Shown here piece by piece: positions 8,351 through 15,917 of a DNA stretch of 60,031 nt. The notes under the pieces are model-generated. The model was not told the origin of the DNA. It searched no databases and saw only the letters and a program-made list of their open reading frames with translations. Position 1 is the first letter of the stretch. Each line of letters begins with the position of its first letter. A program made the translations under genes and the position numbers. Source of the stretch: Desulfatibacillum sp. (GTDB lineage Bacteria > Desulfobacterota > Desulfobacteria > Desulfobacterales > Desulfatibacillaceae); the NCBI GenBank assembly GCA_016342355.1, contig JAEINP010000032.1, positions 1 to 60,031 of the forward strand, given 5' to 3'.

Positions 8351-9454
8351 ATGGCCCGCAAAAAAAGGTCTGTTCTGATCACCGGGGTATCCCATTCTTG
8401 GGGGAGGAATCTGGCGCCCTTGCTGGAGCAGGATCCTGAGTTTGATCCCATCATCGGCATTGATTTTGAAAAACCCAAAAAACCGTTCAAACGCCTGGAA
8501 TTCTTCCAGGTGGACCTGCATACGCCGCTTTTGGCGGAATTGCTCCAGGTAGCCAAGGTGGACACGGTATGCCATCTTTTGTTCCTGGACTCTTACACAT
8601 CCAACGAAGAGCATTTTGACCAGAACGTCATGGGCACTATGGACCTGTTGGCCGCCTGCTCGGCAGCCCAGACCCCGCGCCTGATCATCAAAAGCAGCAC
8701 CAAGGTGTACGGCGCCCAGGCCAGCAATCCCAATTATATTTCCGAAGACGCGGACTTAAAAGGCCAGCACCAGCATCGGTATATCCAGGACCGGGTGGAG
8801 TTGGAAAAGATGGTCCGGCGTTTCGCCCGGAGCAACCCAATCCCCAATATCACGGTGCTCAGGTTTGCCAATATCCTGGGCCGGACCGTGGACACTCCGG
8901 TGATGCGGTATTTGGACTCCAACATTGTGCCCACCTGTCTGGGGCACGATCCCTTATTCCAGTTCACCCACGAACAGGACGTGCTTTCGGCCCTGTATCA
9001 CACCATCAAGAGCGACGTGGTGGGGACCTTCAACATCTCGGGGGATGGGATTTTGCCCCTTTCCCAGATTTTGCGCATCGGTGGAAAAATTCCCCTTCCT
9101 CTGCCCAGCCCCCTTTTGCGGGCGTCCGGCATGCTGCTGAGACCGGGCGGCAGGCAGGGCCTGACCGACTCCATTCCCATTGAGACGGACTACATTATGT
9201 ACAATTGCCTGGGCGATACTGGGCGCATGAAAAAGGTGCTCCAGTTCAAACCCCATTTTTCCTCCAAGGAAACCGTGCGGGAGTTTTTCGAGCATCTACG
9301 CATTCGGCGATACCTGCCTTCCCGGAATAAAATCCAGTCAGACCCCCAGTCTTCAGAGCGGATGCAGGCCTGGATACAGGCCCGCCAGAGGGCTTCCAAT
9401 TACCTTTCCAACCTGCTTGACGACTTCAACAAGGAAGAGGGTTATGACCAGTAA
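8351..9454 (+). CDS. NAD-dependent epimerase/dehydratase (extended SDR), degenerate motifs
   Basis: A 367-residue Rossmann-fold protein; the start is set by GGAGGGGAAAGGAAGG just before the ATG. The N-terminal nucleotide loop reads TGVSHSWG instead of the usual TGxxGxxG. The active-site position reads Y144-I-Q-D-R148, so the catalytic lysine of YxxxK is replaced by arginine. 'KSSTKVYG' and 'VLRFANILG' are otherwise typical of extended SDRs acting on nucleotide sugars or sterol/lipid substrates. The stop overlaps the start of the acyltransferase gene by 11 bases, so the two are co-translated. It may bind rather than convert its substrate; that is inference from the motif changes. Confidence 0.82.
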   Translation: MARKKRSVLITGVSHSWGRNLAPLLEQDPEFDPIIGIDFEKPKKPFKRLEFFQVDLHTPLLAELLQVAKVDTVCHLLFLDSYTSNEEHFDQNVMGTMDLLAACSAAQTPRLIIKSSTKVYGAQASNPNYISEDADLKGQHQHRYIQDRVELEKMVRRFARSNPIPNITVLRFANILGRTVDTPVMRYLDSNIVPTCLGHDPLFQFTHEQDVLSALYHTIKSDVVGTFNISGDGILPLSQILRIGGKIPLPLPSPLLRASGMLLRPGGRQGLTDSIPIETDYIMYNCLGDTGRMKKVLQFKPHFSSKETVREFFEHLRIRRYLPSRNKIQSDPQSSERMQAWIQARQRASNYLSNLLDDFNKEEGYDQ

Positions 9455-10448
9455 ACATTCCGGCCAGCCCAGGTGCCAGGGCATGACGGCAAAAAACACC
9501 CCGTGCAAAAACAAGGCCCTGGAAGGGCAGGCTTTTTGCGCCATGCATCAGGAAAAGGACAGTGACAACGGCCTTTTGAACTCCTTTCCACGGGACAGTG
9601 AAACCCCCACGGAAAAATGCATTGAGACATTCAAGGAGTGCATGGAATTTATCCGTCGGAGAAGGGCGGGGGACTATGAGATAGACGACTGGGGCAGGGA
9701 CGACGAACTCACCCAGCGCGCCATGTTCGCGGTCAGGTTCATATACAAATATTATTGGAGGGTGACGGTCACGGGAGTGGAAAATGTCCCGGTGGACGGC
9801 AGATGTCTGCTGGTGGCCAACCACTCCGGGGTGTTGCCCTACGACGGCGCCATGGTGGTCATGGCGGTCAATGAGGAACATCCCCATCCCCGGCTGGTGC
9901 GGGCGCTGGTGTTGTCCCTGGTCTTCAAGCTGCCCGTGACCGGGCCTTTGTTGCTTCGTTTGGGCGGGGTTCAGGCCTCCCCGGAAAACGCGGAAAAACT
10001 CCTTATGCAGGACGAGTTGGTCCTGGTGTTTCCCGAAGGCATCAAAGGCATTGGCAAGCCTTTTTCCAAAAGATACCAGCTTGCCAGGTTTGGCCGGGGC
10101 GGATTCACCCGGGTGGCCCTGAAAACCAAGTCTCCCATTGTGCCGGTTTCCATTGTGGGGGCCGAGGAAATCCACCCCATGCTCTACAACATGAAGCCGC
10201 TGGCCTCCCTTTTAGGCATTCCCTATGTGCCCCTGACCCCTACTTTTCCGTGGCTGGGTCCCTTGGGTTTTGTACCTCTGCCCACCAAGTGGCATATCCA
10301 CTTTGACGCGCCCATTCGGCTGCAGGACGTGGAATGCCGCCCTTCGGAGGAGCCGCTTTTGGTATCCAAGGTGTCCAACCAGGTGCGGGACACCATCCAG
10401 CGCAGGATTTACGACATCCTGAAAAAACGGCGCGGCGTGTTCCTGTAA
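9444..10448 (+). CDS. Lysophospholipid acyltransferase-family protein with N-terminal zinc-knuckle-like segment
   Basis: A 334-residue protein; AAGGAAGAGG lies four bases before the ATG at 9444. Residues about 8-36 hold 'PRCQGMTAKNTPCKNKAL...FCAMH', a C-C-C-H pattern like small zinc-binding domains (DUF5763 type). The main part carries the acyltransferase block NHSGVLPYDGAM (H127, D134) and the later FPEGIKG block, as in the glycerolipid / MGAT-like LPLAT branch. This family transfers acyl groups to lysolipids or similar alcohols at the inner membrane. Its coupling to the preceding SDR gene suggests a shared lipid-modifying job. The substrate is unknown. Confidence 0.85.
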   Translation: MTSKHSGQPRCQGMTAKNTPCKNKALEGQAFCAMHQEKDSDNGLLNSFPRDSETPTEKCIETFKECMEFIRRRRAGDYEIDDWGRDDELTQRAMFAVRFIYKYYWRVTVTGVENVPVDGRCLLVANHSGVLPYDGAMVVMAVNEEHPHPRLVRALVLSLVFKLPVTGPLLLRLGGVQASPENAEKLLMQDELVLVFPEGIKGIGKPFSKRYQLARFGRGGFTRVALKTKSPIVPVSIVGAEEIHPMLYNMKPLASLLGIPYVPLTPTFPWLGPLGFVPLPTKWHIHFDAPIRLQDVECRPSEEPLLVSKVSNQVRDTIQRRIYDILKKRRGVFL

Positions 10449-10463
10449 AATCCTATAAAAAAA

Positions 10464-10487
10464 CCCCGTGGCCACAGGGCCACGGGG
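10464..10487 (-). terminator. Terminator between convergent genes
   Basis: A perfect stem CCCCGTGGCC-ACAG-GGCCACGGGG lies between the acyltransferase gene (rightward) and phaR (leftward). On the minus strand it is followed by TTTTTTTATAGG, a good U-tract, so it should stop phaR transcription. On the plus strand the tract is poor (TCTCTATG), though the hairpin may still help. Confidence 0.85.
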
Positions 10488-10568
10488 TCTCTATGTAAAG
10501 GCGCCCCCGCCCCTAGGCGGCAGGGTTCCGTTATGGCGTTTAAGATTGGGTCCGGTCATCCGGACTTT

Positions 10569-11135
10569 TTATTTCCCGTCATCCTTTGCAGGCGGTTCGT
10601 TGCTATTCTGCAATTCCTCCACCAGATTGGTGAGCCGGGTCACCTGGTCTTCCAAGTCTTGAATATGCTCCCGGGAAACCAGGTTCATCATGCCCAGCAC
10701 TTCGGCCACACGATAATCAATCTTGTCTGATATCCAGGTTTTGAGATTAGAGGCATAGCCCATGACTTCGACCTTGAACCGGCTGCCCTCGGACTCGGAC
10801 AACTCGTTGTTCTTGACCATTCGGGTGACTACTTTGTCCAACTCTCCCTCGGCCATGCTCATGGCGCCCTGCCAAAGGGACACAAATTTCCGGGCCGAGA
10901 GCAAGGTTCCCTGTCCTTTTTGGAGAAGCTGCATCAGGACCCCGGAAGGCACCCCTTTATCGCGTGCCAGCAACTGGGACATGGTGGCGGCGGTCAGGTC
11001 CTCACCGGTCTTGGAATCCTGGATGAACACTTCTTCGCCAGCCCGTACCAGTTCGGAAACCCGGGCCAGGGATATATATTGTTTATCCTCGGTGTCATAC
11101 AGCTTGCGGTTGGAGTACTTTTTGATCCTGCGCAT
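10569..11135 (-). CDS. phaR: PHA synthesis regulator PhaR
   Basis: A 188-residue protein; AAAGGA precedes the ATG on the minus strand. The N-terminus has the signature of the PHB/PHA accumulation regulator DNA-binding domain (PF07879): IKKYSNRKLYDTEDKQYI, then 'FIQDSKTGEDLTAATMSQLL'. PhaR represses phasin and its own gene, and is titrated off DNA by nascent polyhydroxyalkanoate granules. The C-terminal half is helical and ends in a coiled-coil-like segment (LEDQVTRLTNLVEELQN). The adjacent upstream gene encodes a phasin-like protein, the expected target, and a palindromic operator candidate lies in that gene's promoter. Confidence 0.92.
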   Translation of the reverse strand: MRRIKKYSNRKLYDTEDKQYISLARVSELVRAGEEVFIQDSKTGEDLTAATMSQLLARDKGVPSGVLMQLLQKGQGTLLSARKFVSLWQGAMSMAEGELDKVVTRMVKNNELSESEGSRFKVEVMGYASNLKTWISDKIDYRVAEVLGMMNLVSREHIQDLEDQVTRLTNLVEELQNSNEPPAKDDGK

Positions 11136-11172
11136 GGAGTTCCTTTGATGCTCAGAGAGTTTGCCAAAGGCG

Positions 11173-11202
11173 GCCCCGGTTCCCCCTAAAGGGAATCGGG
11201 GC
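11173..11202 (-). other. Intercistronic hairpin between phasin-like gene and phaR
   Basis: GCCCCGGTTCCC, loop, GGGAATCGGGGC forms a 12-bp stem with one G-U pair in the 111-base gap between the two leftward genes. There is no following T run, so it is more likely an RNA stability or attenuating element than a full terminator. It would allow the phasin-like mRNA to be more abundant than the phaR part. Confidence 0.5.
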
Positions 11203-11246
11203 AGCGGCCTATGTTTTTCCTGGCTCCAAGCGTTATCCAGCGCGCC

Positions 11247-12029
11247 TTATCTGGAAGCCAAGGCGGTCATCTTGGAAGTCAGGGCCTTGACCTTATCAGC
11301 CATGGGCAGCCTGGCAGCGATCTTTTTGCCGTTTTCCGCCATGGTGCCAAAGGTCTCCAAAGCGACCATCCCCATATCTTCGACTAGATCGGTTCCGGTT
11401 TCAAGGGTTTTTTTGCCGGACTCCAGTGCTTTCTTGACATATTTCTCGTTGCATTGCAGGGCGGTTATGGTTGCCGTGTCTGCAACCATCTTGACCTTGC
11501 CCTGGATTCCGGCCGTGCGTTCATTGACCTTTTGTTTGCCAAGGTCCACGTAAACAGCGGCAGTAGCCAAGGCTGTTTTGGTCATTTCCTCTACAAAATC
11601 CACTCCTGTGGTCACAGCAGTCATAATCTTTTCATTGTAACCGGATACGGGAGCAGGCAGGCTGTCGGTAACCTTTTGGGCGGTCCGGATAACATACACG
11701 GCAGGGGTCGCCTTTTCAGGCGCCTTGGGAGCCGCCTTTTTGGCTGGAGCCTTTTTAGCGGTTGTCTTGGCCGCGGCCTTTTTGGCTGGAGCCTTTTTTG
11801 CGGCAGCCTTTGCAGCAACCTTTTTGGCTGGAGTTTTTTCCTCAGCCGCCTTGGCAACCGCCTTTTTAGCCGGGGCTTTTTTGGCCGCAGCCTTTTTGGG
11901 AGCCGCCTTTGCTTCTTCGGCTTTTACTTCCACGGCTTCAGTCTTGGCCGCGACAGTTTTCTTGGCTTGTTCGGGTTTCTCTTCGGCGGCCGTTTCAGGC
12001 GCCTGGGTGTTGGTGATTTCTTCCGCCAT
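11247..12029 (-). CDS. Phasin-like protein with histone-H1-like Lys/Ala/Pro tail
   Basis: A 260-residue protein; AAGGAGAAGAACA precedes the ATG. Residues about 20-110 are low-complexity Ala/Lys/Pro with repeated PAKK units (at least four), resembling eukaryotic H1 tails and the DNA-binding tail of Ralstonia PhaM. From about 115 on, an amphipathic helical region (TAQKVTDSLPAPVSGY, 'FVEEMTKTALATAAVYVDLGK', LETGTDLVEDMGMVALETFG) looks like a phasin that coats PHA granules. Neighbouring phaR supports the granule role. A granule-to-nucleoid tether is an inference. The alternative is a nucleoid protein of AlgP/H1 type without a granule role. Confidence 0.72.
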   Translation of the reverse strand: MAEEITNTQAPETAAEEKPEQAKKTVAAKTEAVEVKAEEAKAAPKKAAAKKAPAKKAVAKAAEEKTPAKKVAAKAAAKKAPAKKAAAKTTAKKAPAKKAAPKAPEKATPAVYVIRTAQKVTDSLPAPVSGYNEKIMTAVTTGVDFVEEMTKTALATAAVYVDLGKQKVNERTAGIQGKVKMVADTATITALQCNEKYVKKALESGKKTLETGTDLVEDMGMVALETFGTMAENGKKIAARLPMADKVKALTSKMTALASR

Positions 12030-12355
12030 TGTTCTTCTCCTTGATAAGTAATCGTGTTATAAACAGTTCAGAAAATAAAAAGAAATTTCCCGGGATCCAT
12101 TTCCCGGGACCACGTATGATCTGTATGTCAAATACAATATGACGCATCGCGTCATTATGTCAAGGCTTTTTTTTCACTGCAAAAAAACTTCCTGCCTTGC
12201 ATTCCGTTTCCTTGCCGCAGGATTAATTTTGAGCGGCAGTATTCCTGCGGCTCACAGACAGTGCTTTACCTTGAATCGAGACAGTGATAACCTAATTTTT
12301 GCCTGGGAAAAGAGTCTGGGCCGGATTAATTATTATTTCAAGGTATGCGAATAAA
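12030..12355. other. Divergent intergenic region between phasin-like and NFACT-R genes
   Basis: About 325 bases. The left half holds the phasin promoter and operator candidate (annotated separately) and two direct copies of ATTTCCCGGGA at about 12085 and 12099. The right half leads to the rightward NFACT-R gene; I see no gene and no clear promoter in it. Confidence 0.45.
12134..12163 (-). promoter_or_regulatory. Promoter of phasin-like gene with palindromic operator in the spacer
   Basis: On the minus strand a consensus -35 TTGACA (12158-12163) is followed after 18 bases by TATTGT (12134-12139). The spacer is filled by a perfect inverted repeat ATGACGC-ATC-GCGTCAT (12139-12155). A palindrome between -35 and -10 is a common place for a repressor; PhaR, encoded just downstream, is the obvious candidate. 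The site does not match the CTGC-type site described for PhaR in other species, so the binder is inferred. Confidence 0.6.
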
Positions 12356-12772
12356 ATGGGCTCCCGAACCGATAAGAATCATGATAAGGAAAGTTTTACT
12401 CCTCCGGAGCCCCGGGTGTTCCGGTACGAGTTGCCCGGCGGTTGGGAAGTCCTGGCTGGAAAGACAGACGAGGATAACGACATACTCAGCCTAAAGACAG
12501 CCAGGCCCAATGACTGGTGGTTTCATGTCCGTGGCATGCCGGGGAGCCATGTGCTTTTGCGGTCCCGGGACGGGCAGCAGCCCGATGCCCTGTTAAAGAA
12601 GCAGGCGGCCGCCATTGCAGCCTATCACAGCAAAGCCCGTAGCGGCGGTGTGGTTGCTGTATCGTGCACTCAGGCCTGCAATGTGACCAAGCCCCGGGGG
12701 GCCAAGCCCGGGACTGTTCAGATCCGCAAAGAAGTTGTGTATAAAGTCCGTCCCGCGGTGGGGGAGGAATGA
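12356..12772 (+). CDS. Stand-alone NFACT-R (RqcH C-terminal-like) RNA-binding protein
   Basis: A 138-residue protein. The core 'WEVLAGKTDEDNDILSLK', DWWFHVRGMPGSHVLL and 'AAYHSKARSGGVVAVSCTQ...VTKPRGAKPGTVQI' is the NFACT-R / DUF814 domain, found at the C-terminus of RqcH/Fbp proteins that add alanine tails on stalled 60S/50S subunits. Here only that domain is present: the NFACT-N, HhH and coiled-coil parts are absent. Short free-standing NFACT-R proteins are known in bacteria but their role is not well defined. The ATG at 12356 has only a weak AAGG upstream. It is followed 35 bases later by the lipoprotein cyclophilin gene. Confidence 0.85.
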   Translation: MGSRTDKNHDKESFTPPEPRVFRYELPGGWEVLAGKTDEDNDILSLKTARPNDWWFHVRGMPGSHVLLRSRDGQQPDALLKKQAAAIAAYHSKARSGGVVAVSCTQACNVTKPRGAKPGTVQIRKEVVYKVRPAVGEE

Positions 12773-12807
12773 ACTTTGGAGTGGTTTGGGTTTTTCGAGG
12801 AGGAATG

Positions 12808-13458
12808 ATGAAAGCAATCAGGATTCTGATGGTGGTTTTAGCGGTATTGTTGTGCCTGGGTTCCTGTTCGCCCAAGGAGGAAAGCAGCGAAGTTTCCAAG
12901 TCCAAGATTTCCAAGGCTCCGGAGGTCACGCAGGAGGTGGCAGCACAGCCCCGGGTGCTGGTCAAAACCACTCTGGGCGAATTCCAAGTGGAACTTCGGC
13001 CTGACCTGACCCCTGTGACAGTGGAGAATTTTTTCAAGTATGTGGACGAGGGCTTTTACAGCGGCAAGGTATTCCATCGGGTGATTGATGGTTTTATGAT
13101 CCAGGGGGGCGGTTTCGACGCCCAGATGAACCAGGCAAAGGTTCACGCTCCCATAGTGAACGAAGCGCCCAAGGGGCTTAAAAATCTTACCGGCACTATT
13201 GCCATGGCCCGTACTGGCGACATAAACAGCGCTACAGCCCAGTTTTTCATCAATGTGAAGGACAATCATTTTCTGGATCACGTACCGGGCAACGCCAGGA
13301 GTTACGGCTACGCTGCTTTTGGCAAGGTGGTTCAAGGAATGGATGTGGTGACCCGAATATCCCGGGTGGAAACAGGTTCCAGTGGTTTTTTCAAGGATGT
13401 GCCCCGAACTCCTGTGCTTATAGAGAGTATTTCAAGGGTTGTTGACGCAGAGAATTAG
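12808..13458 (+). CDS. Cyclophilin-type peptidylprolyl isomerase, lipoprotein
   Basis: A 216-residue precursor. AGGAGG lies four bases before the second of two adjacent ATGs (12805, 12808); the second is chosen. The signal peptide ends with lipobox LGSC, so Cys20 is lipidated. The catalytic domain is a compact bacterial cyclophilin: 'VENFFKYVDEGFYSGKVFHRVIDGFMIQGGG', 'TIAMARTGDINSATAQFFINV' and FLDH are all present, including the catalytic arginine in FHRVI and the QFFI motif. It should catalyse cis-trans proline isomerisation of exported proteins from the inner face of the outer membrane or the periplasmic side. Confidence 0.93.
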   Translation: MKAIRILMVVLAVLLCLGSCSPKEESSEVSKSKISKAPEVTQEVAAQPRVLVKTTLGEFQVELRPDLTPVTVENFFKYVDEGFYSGKVFHRVIDGFMIQGGGFDAQMNQAKVHAPIVNEAPKGLKNLTGTIAMARTGDINSATAQFFINVKDNHFLDHVPGNARSYGYAAFGKVVQGMDVVTRISRVETGSSGFFKDVPRTPVLIESISRVVDAEN

Positions 13459-13494
13459 GGAAGTCCTTTACGGAGTCCGGCCTATTATTCAGGT

Positions 13495-14193
13495 ATGAAG
13501 CATGCCATGACTGAATCCACCACAGATACCCCGGAGAAATCCTCTCCGTCCCCTTCGCGGGACATTTCGGACGCCAGCGAAAACCCCTCCCTGGATGGGG
13601 AGGGCCTGAGCGATCATGACATTGAGAAGGATTTTTACCTCCATTATATGCCAACCTCAGGCAATGGCCTGAAGGGGACTTTAAAGCGGGCTTTCCACCG
13701 GTTTCTAGCCATACGGGGGACCCCCCGGGAACTGGCCCTTGGTCTGGCCCTTGGGGTTTTTGTGGGCATGAGCCCCTTCATGGGGGTGCATACGGCCATT
13801 GCCGTGTTATTGGCCGCCATCTTCAAGTGGAGCAAGATTTCCTCGGCCGTGGGGGTTCAGATTTCCAATTTCGCCACTGCGCCTTTTGTCTATTGGTTCA
13901 CCTACCATGTGGGCAAGTTTTTTTGGGCGGCCAAGGTGCCTTTCAGGGCGCCCGGGGAGTTCAATCTTAACGGGCTCTTGGCCATGTTAAGCCAAACCCC
14001 TGAAATGATCTGGATACTCACCGTGGGCGGGTTGATTACCGGCATCCCCCTGGCCTTCATCACCTACTGGATCACTTTTAACGCGGTGACCAGATATCGG
14101 GCGGACATCAAGGAAAAAATTGCGGCCCACAAGAGCAAGCTCCTAAGGAAGGCCAAAGCCAAAGCCAGGGCCAAGGCCAAGCGCAGGCGTTGA
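13495..14193 (+). CDS. DUF2062 membrane protein
   Basis: A 232-residue protein. After a polar N-terminal tail of about 60 residues, the DUF2062 domain begins: 'TPRELALGLALGVFVGMSPFMGVHTAIAVLL', 'SNFATAPFVYWFTYHVG' and a third hydrophobic segment ILTVGGLITGIPLAFITYWI. The C-terminus is a strongly basic Lys/Arg/Ala tail of alternating KAKAKARAK type, which may contact membrane lipid or nucleic acid. DUF2062 proteins are integral inner-membrane proteins without settled function, sometimes fused to glycosyltransferases. No clear Shine-Dalgarno is seen; ATGs at 13495 and 13507 are both possible starts. Confidence 0.82.
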   Translation: MKHAMTESTTDTPEKSSPSPSRDISDASENPSLDGEGLSDHDIEKDFYLHYMPTSGNGLKGTLKRAFHRFLAIRGTPRELALGLALGVFVGMSPFMGVHTAIAVLLAAIFKWSKISSAVGVQISNFATAPFVYWFTYHVGKFFWAAKVPFRAPGEFNLNGLLAMLSQTPEMIWILTVGGLITGIPLAFITYWITFNAVTRYRADIKEKIAAHKSKLLRKAKAKARAKAKRRR

Positions 14194-14339
14194 CGCAGTG
14201 GTTTGACAAAATTGGGAAATCTGATAAGGGAGCAGTTAACGACTCGCTATCAGATGGATTTTGTGTTGCCTTGATCCCGACACCATGGCCGGGCCGGGCG
14301 CCTTGCCCGGGCTTATAATGTCACCCAAAAGGAGGGGAT

Positions 14340-15104
14340 ATGCGCAGAGTGGTTTTCAATCAAAAGGGGGGGGTGGGAAAATCCACCATAGCAAGCAACC
14401 TGGCTGCCATGGCCGCCAGCAAGGGAAAACGCACGCTCCTGGTGGACCTGGACCCCCAGAGCAACGCCACCCAGTATTTGTTGGGCAACGGCGACCTGGA
14501 CCCTGGTGAAACCATGACAGAGTTTTTCCAGGACATGCTACGCATCAGCCTGCGCCGCAAAGGGGTGGAAGCCTATATCCACCGGACCCCCTATCCCGGT
14601 CTGGATATCCTGCCCGCCCATCCGGAAATGGCGGACCTGAGTTCCAAGCTGGAGGCAAGGTACAAGATTTACAAGCTCAAGGAGGCCCTGGACCAGATCC
14701 CTCATTACAGCGAGGTTTTTATCGACACGCCCCCGGCCCTGAATTTTTTCACCCTGTCCGCCCTCATTGCTGCAGACACCTGTCTGATTCCCTTTGATTG
14801 CGACGATTTTTCCAGGCGTGCCTTGTACACTCTCATGGGCAGCGTTCAGGAAATCCGGGAGGACCACAATCCCAAGCTCAGGGTGGAGGGAATCATAGTC
14901 AATCAGTTCCAGGCCAGGGCCACGTTGCCCCGGAAGATTGTGGATGAGTTGAAAAGCGAAAATTTGCCGGTGCTGGATGCATTTTTATCCCAATCCATCA
15001 AGGTGCGGGAATCCCATGACAAGTCCATGCCGCTTGTCCATCTGGCGCCCAAACATAAACTGTCCCAGGAATATCTGGCTTTATACGAGATGCTGAACCC
15101 ATGA
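14340..15104 (+). CDS. ParA family ATPase (orphan)
   Basis: A 254-residue MinD/ParA-type ATPase; AAAGGAGGGG precedes the ATG. The deviant Walker A KGGVGKST is at residues 9-16, Walker A' '[12 protein letters not shown]' follows, and Walker B is VFIDTPP. The closing part '[22 protein letters not shown]' is typical of Soj/ParA proteins. Such ATPases position chromosomes, plasmids or protein assemblies on the nucleoid. There is no ParB gene next to it. Instead an unknown gene overlaps its stop by four bases (ATGA), so the likely partner is that protein rather than a DNA-partition factor. The cargo is unknown. Confidence 0.92.
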   Translation: MRRVVFNQKGGVGKSTIASNLAAMAASKGKRTLLVDLDPQSNATQYLLGNGDLDPGETMTEFFQDMLRISLRRKGVEAYIHRTPYPGLDILPAHPEMADLSSKLEARYKIYKLKEALDQIPHYSEVFIDTPPALNFFTLSALIAADTCLIPFDCDDFSRRALYTLMGSVQEIREDHNPKLRVEGIIVNQFQARATLPRKIVDELKSENLPVLDAFLSQSIKVRESHDKSMPLVHLAPKHKLSQEYLALYEMLNP

Positions 15105-15607
15105 CCATGGATGTGGATAACAAGTTGATTCCCGTGCTCACCGAGGCGGTGGGCGTCGTTAAAATTGCTCTTTTCAAAACGCTCAAGAAGCATTTTTCCG
15201 GCCACTACCCGGACTGGGAGGAGGCCTTTGCCGCCATGCTGGCAGGGGCCATTATAAACGATCTTTTTTGTACTCCCAACCTGGACCCCCAATATGTGGA
15301 GTTCGTGCGGTCCCATCGCCCCGTGATCGCCCAGTATGTGCGGTCCCTGGCAGTACACGAGGACTTCGCGAGTTTGCTGCCCCACATCACCGACGCCCTT
15401 CGTGTCGCCTTCATGTGCGACCATACCCGGGGAGCCGATACATCCTTTATCCTCACCCGGTCCCTGCAACTGGGTGTTTTGATGGAGGAACGCACCATCC
15501 CCCTGCCCAGGCATTTCATTGATTCCGTCAAGATTCTGGGAGACTCCATGGGCCTGGTTATTCCAGCCGTGGTTCCGGAAGATTCGCCTCCTGAAGAGCC
15601 CCAATGA
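15101..15607 (+). CDS. Unknown protein translationally coupled to ParA ATPase
   Basis: A 168-residue protein of no family I recognise. It starts inside the stop region of the ParA gene (ATGA overlap), so the two are made together. It is predicted mainly helical and soluble, with three conserved-looking blocks: '[19 protein letters not shown]', '[23 protein letters not shown]' and [18 protein letters not shown]. The C-terminus is acidic and proline-rich. No signal peptide, membrane segment or metal motif is seen. Position suggests a partner or adaptor of the ParA ATPase. Confidence 0.72.
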   Translation: MTMDVDNKLIPVLTEAVGVVKIALFKTLKKHFSGHYPDWEEAFAAMLAGAIINDLFCTPNLDPQYVEFVRSHRPVIAQYVRSLAVHEDFASLLPHITDALRVAFMCDHTRGADTSFILTRSLQLGVLMEERTIPLPRHFIDSVKILGDSMGLVIPAVVPEDSPPEEPQ

Positions 15608-15917
15608 TTGTTTGACACAATTTGGCGTCATTTATTTTCTTCGGGCAACTGTTTCATTTTCAGGGGTTTCTATGGATTTCATATTCTCCGGCGAAGAGGA
15701 TTGCGCAAATTTTCACTTGACTTTTGAAAGTAATCATTGCAAGACAGGGCGCAAATTATGTTGTCGTATGGTATTTGTGAGAACTGTACACTCCGTTCCC
15801 AGCCATGCTGCGCTGACATGATATCCTAAAGTGCTTTCGCCGGATTGGCGGACACTTTCAGAAATGATTACCAACATTAATAGGCGGCCTTTTTTTGTAA
15901 AGGAACCAGAGGAATTG
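15608..15917. other. Intergenic leader of the Ehr-type complex operon
   Basis: About 310 bases before the first gene of the membrane complex. It should hold the operon promoter. A TTGACT at 15717-15722 is the best -35-like hexamer but has no matching -10 at 16-18 bases. No riboswitch or terminator hairpin was recognised and no small gene is supported. Confidence 0.4.

Noticed and set aside
15717-15745. TTGACT as the -35 of the Ehr operon promoter
   Set aside because: No -10-like hexamer is found at 16-18 bases downstream.
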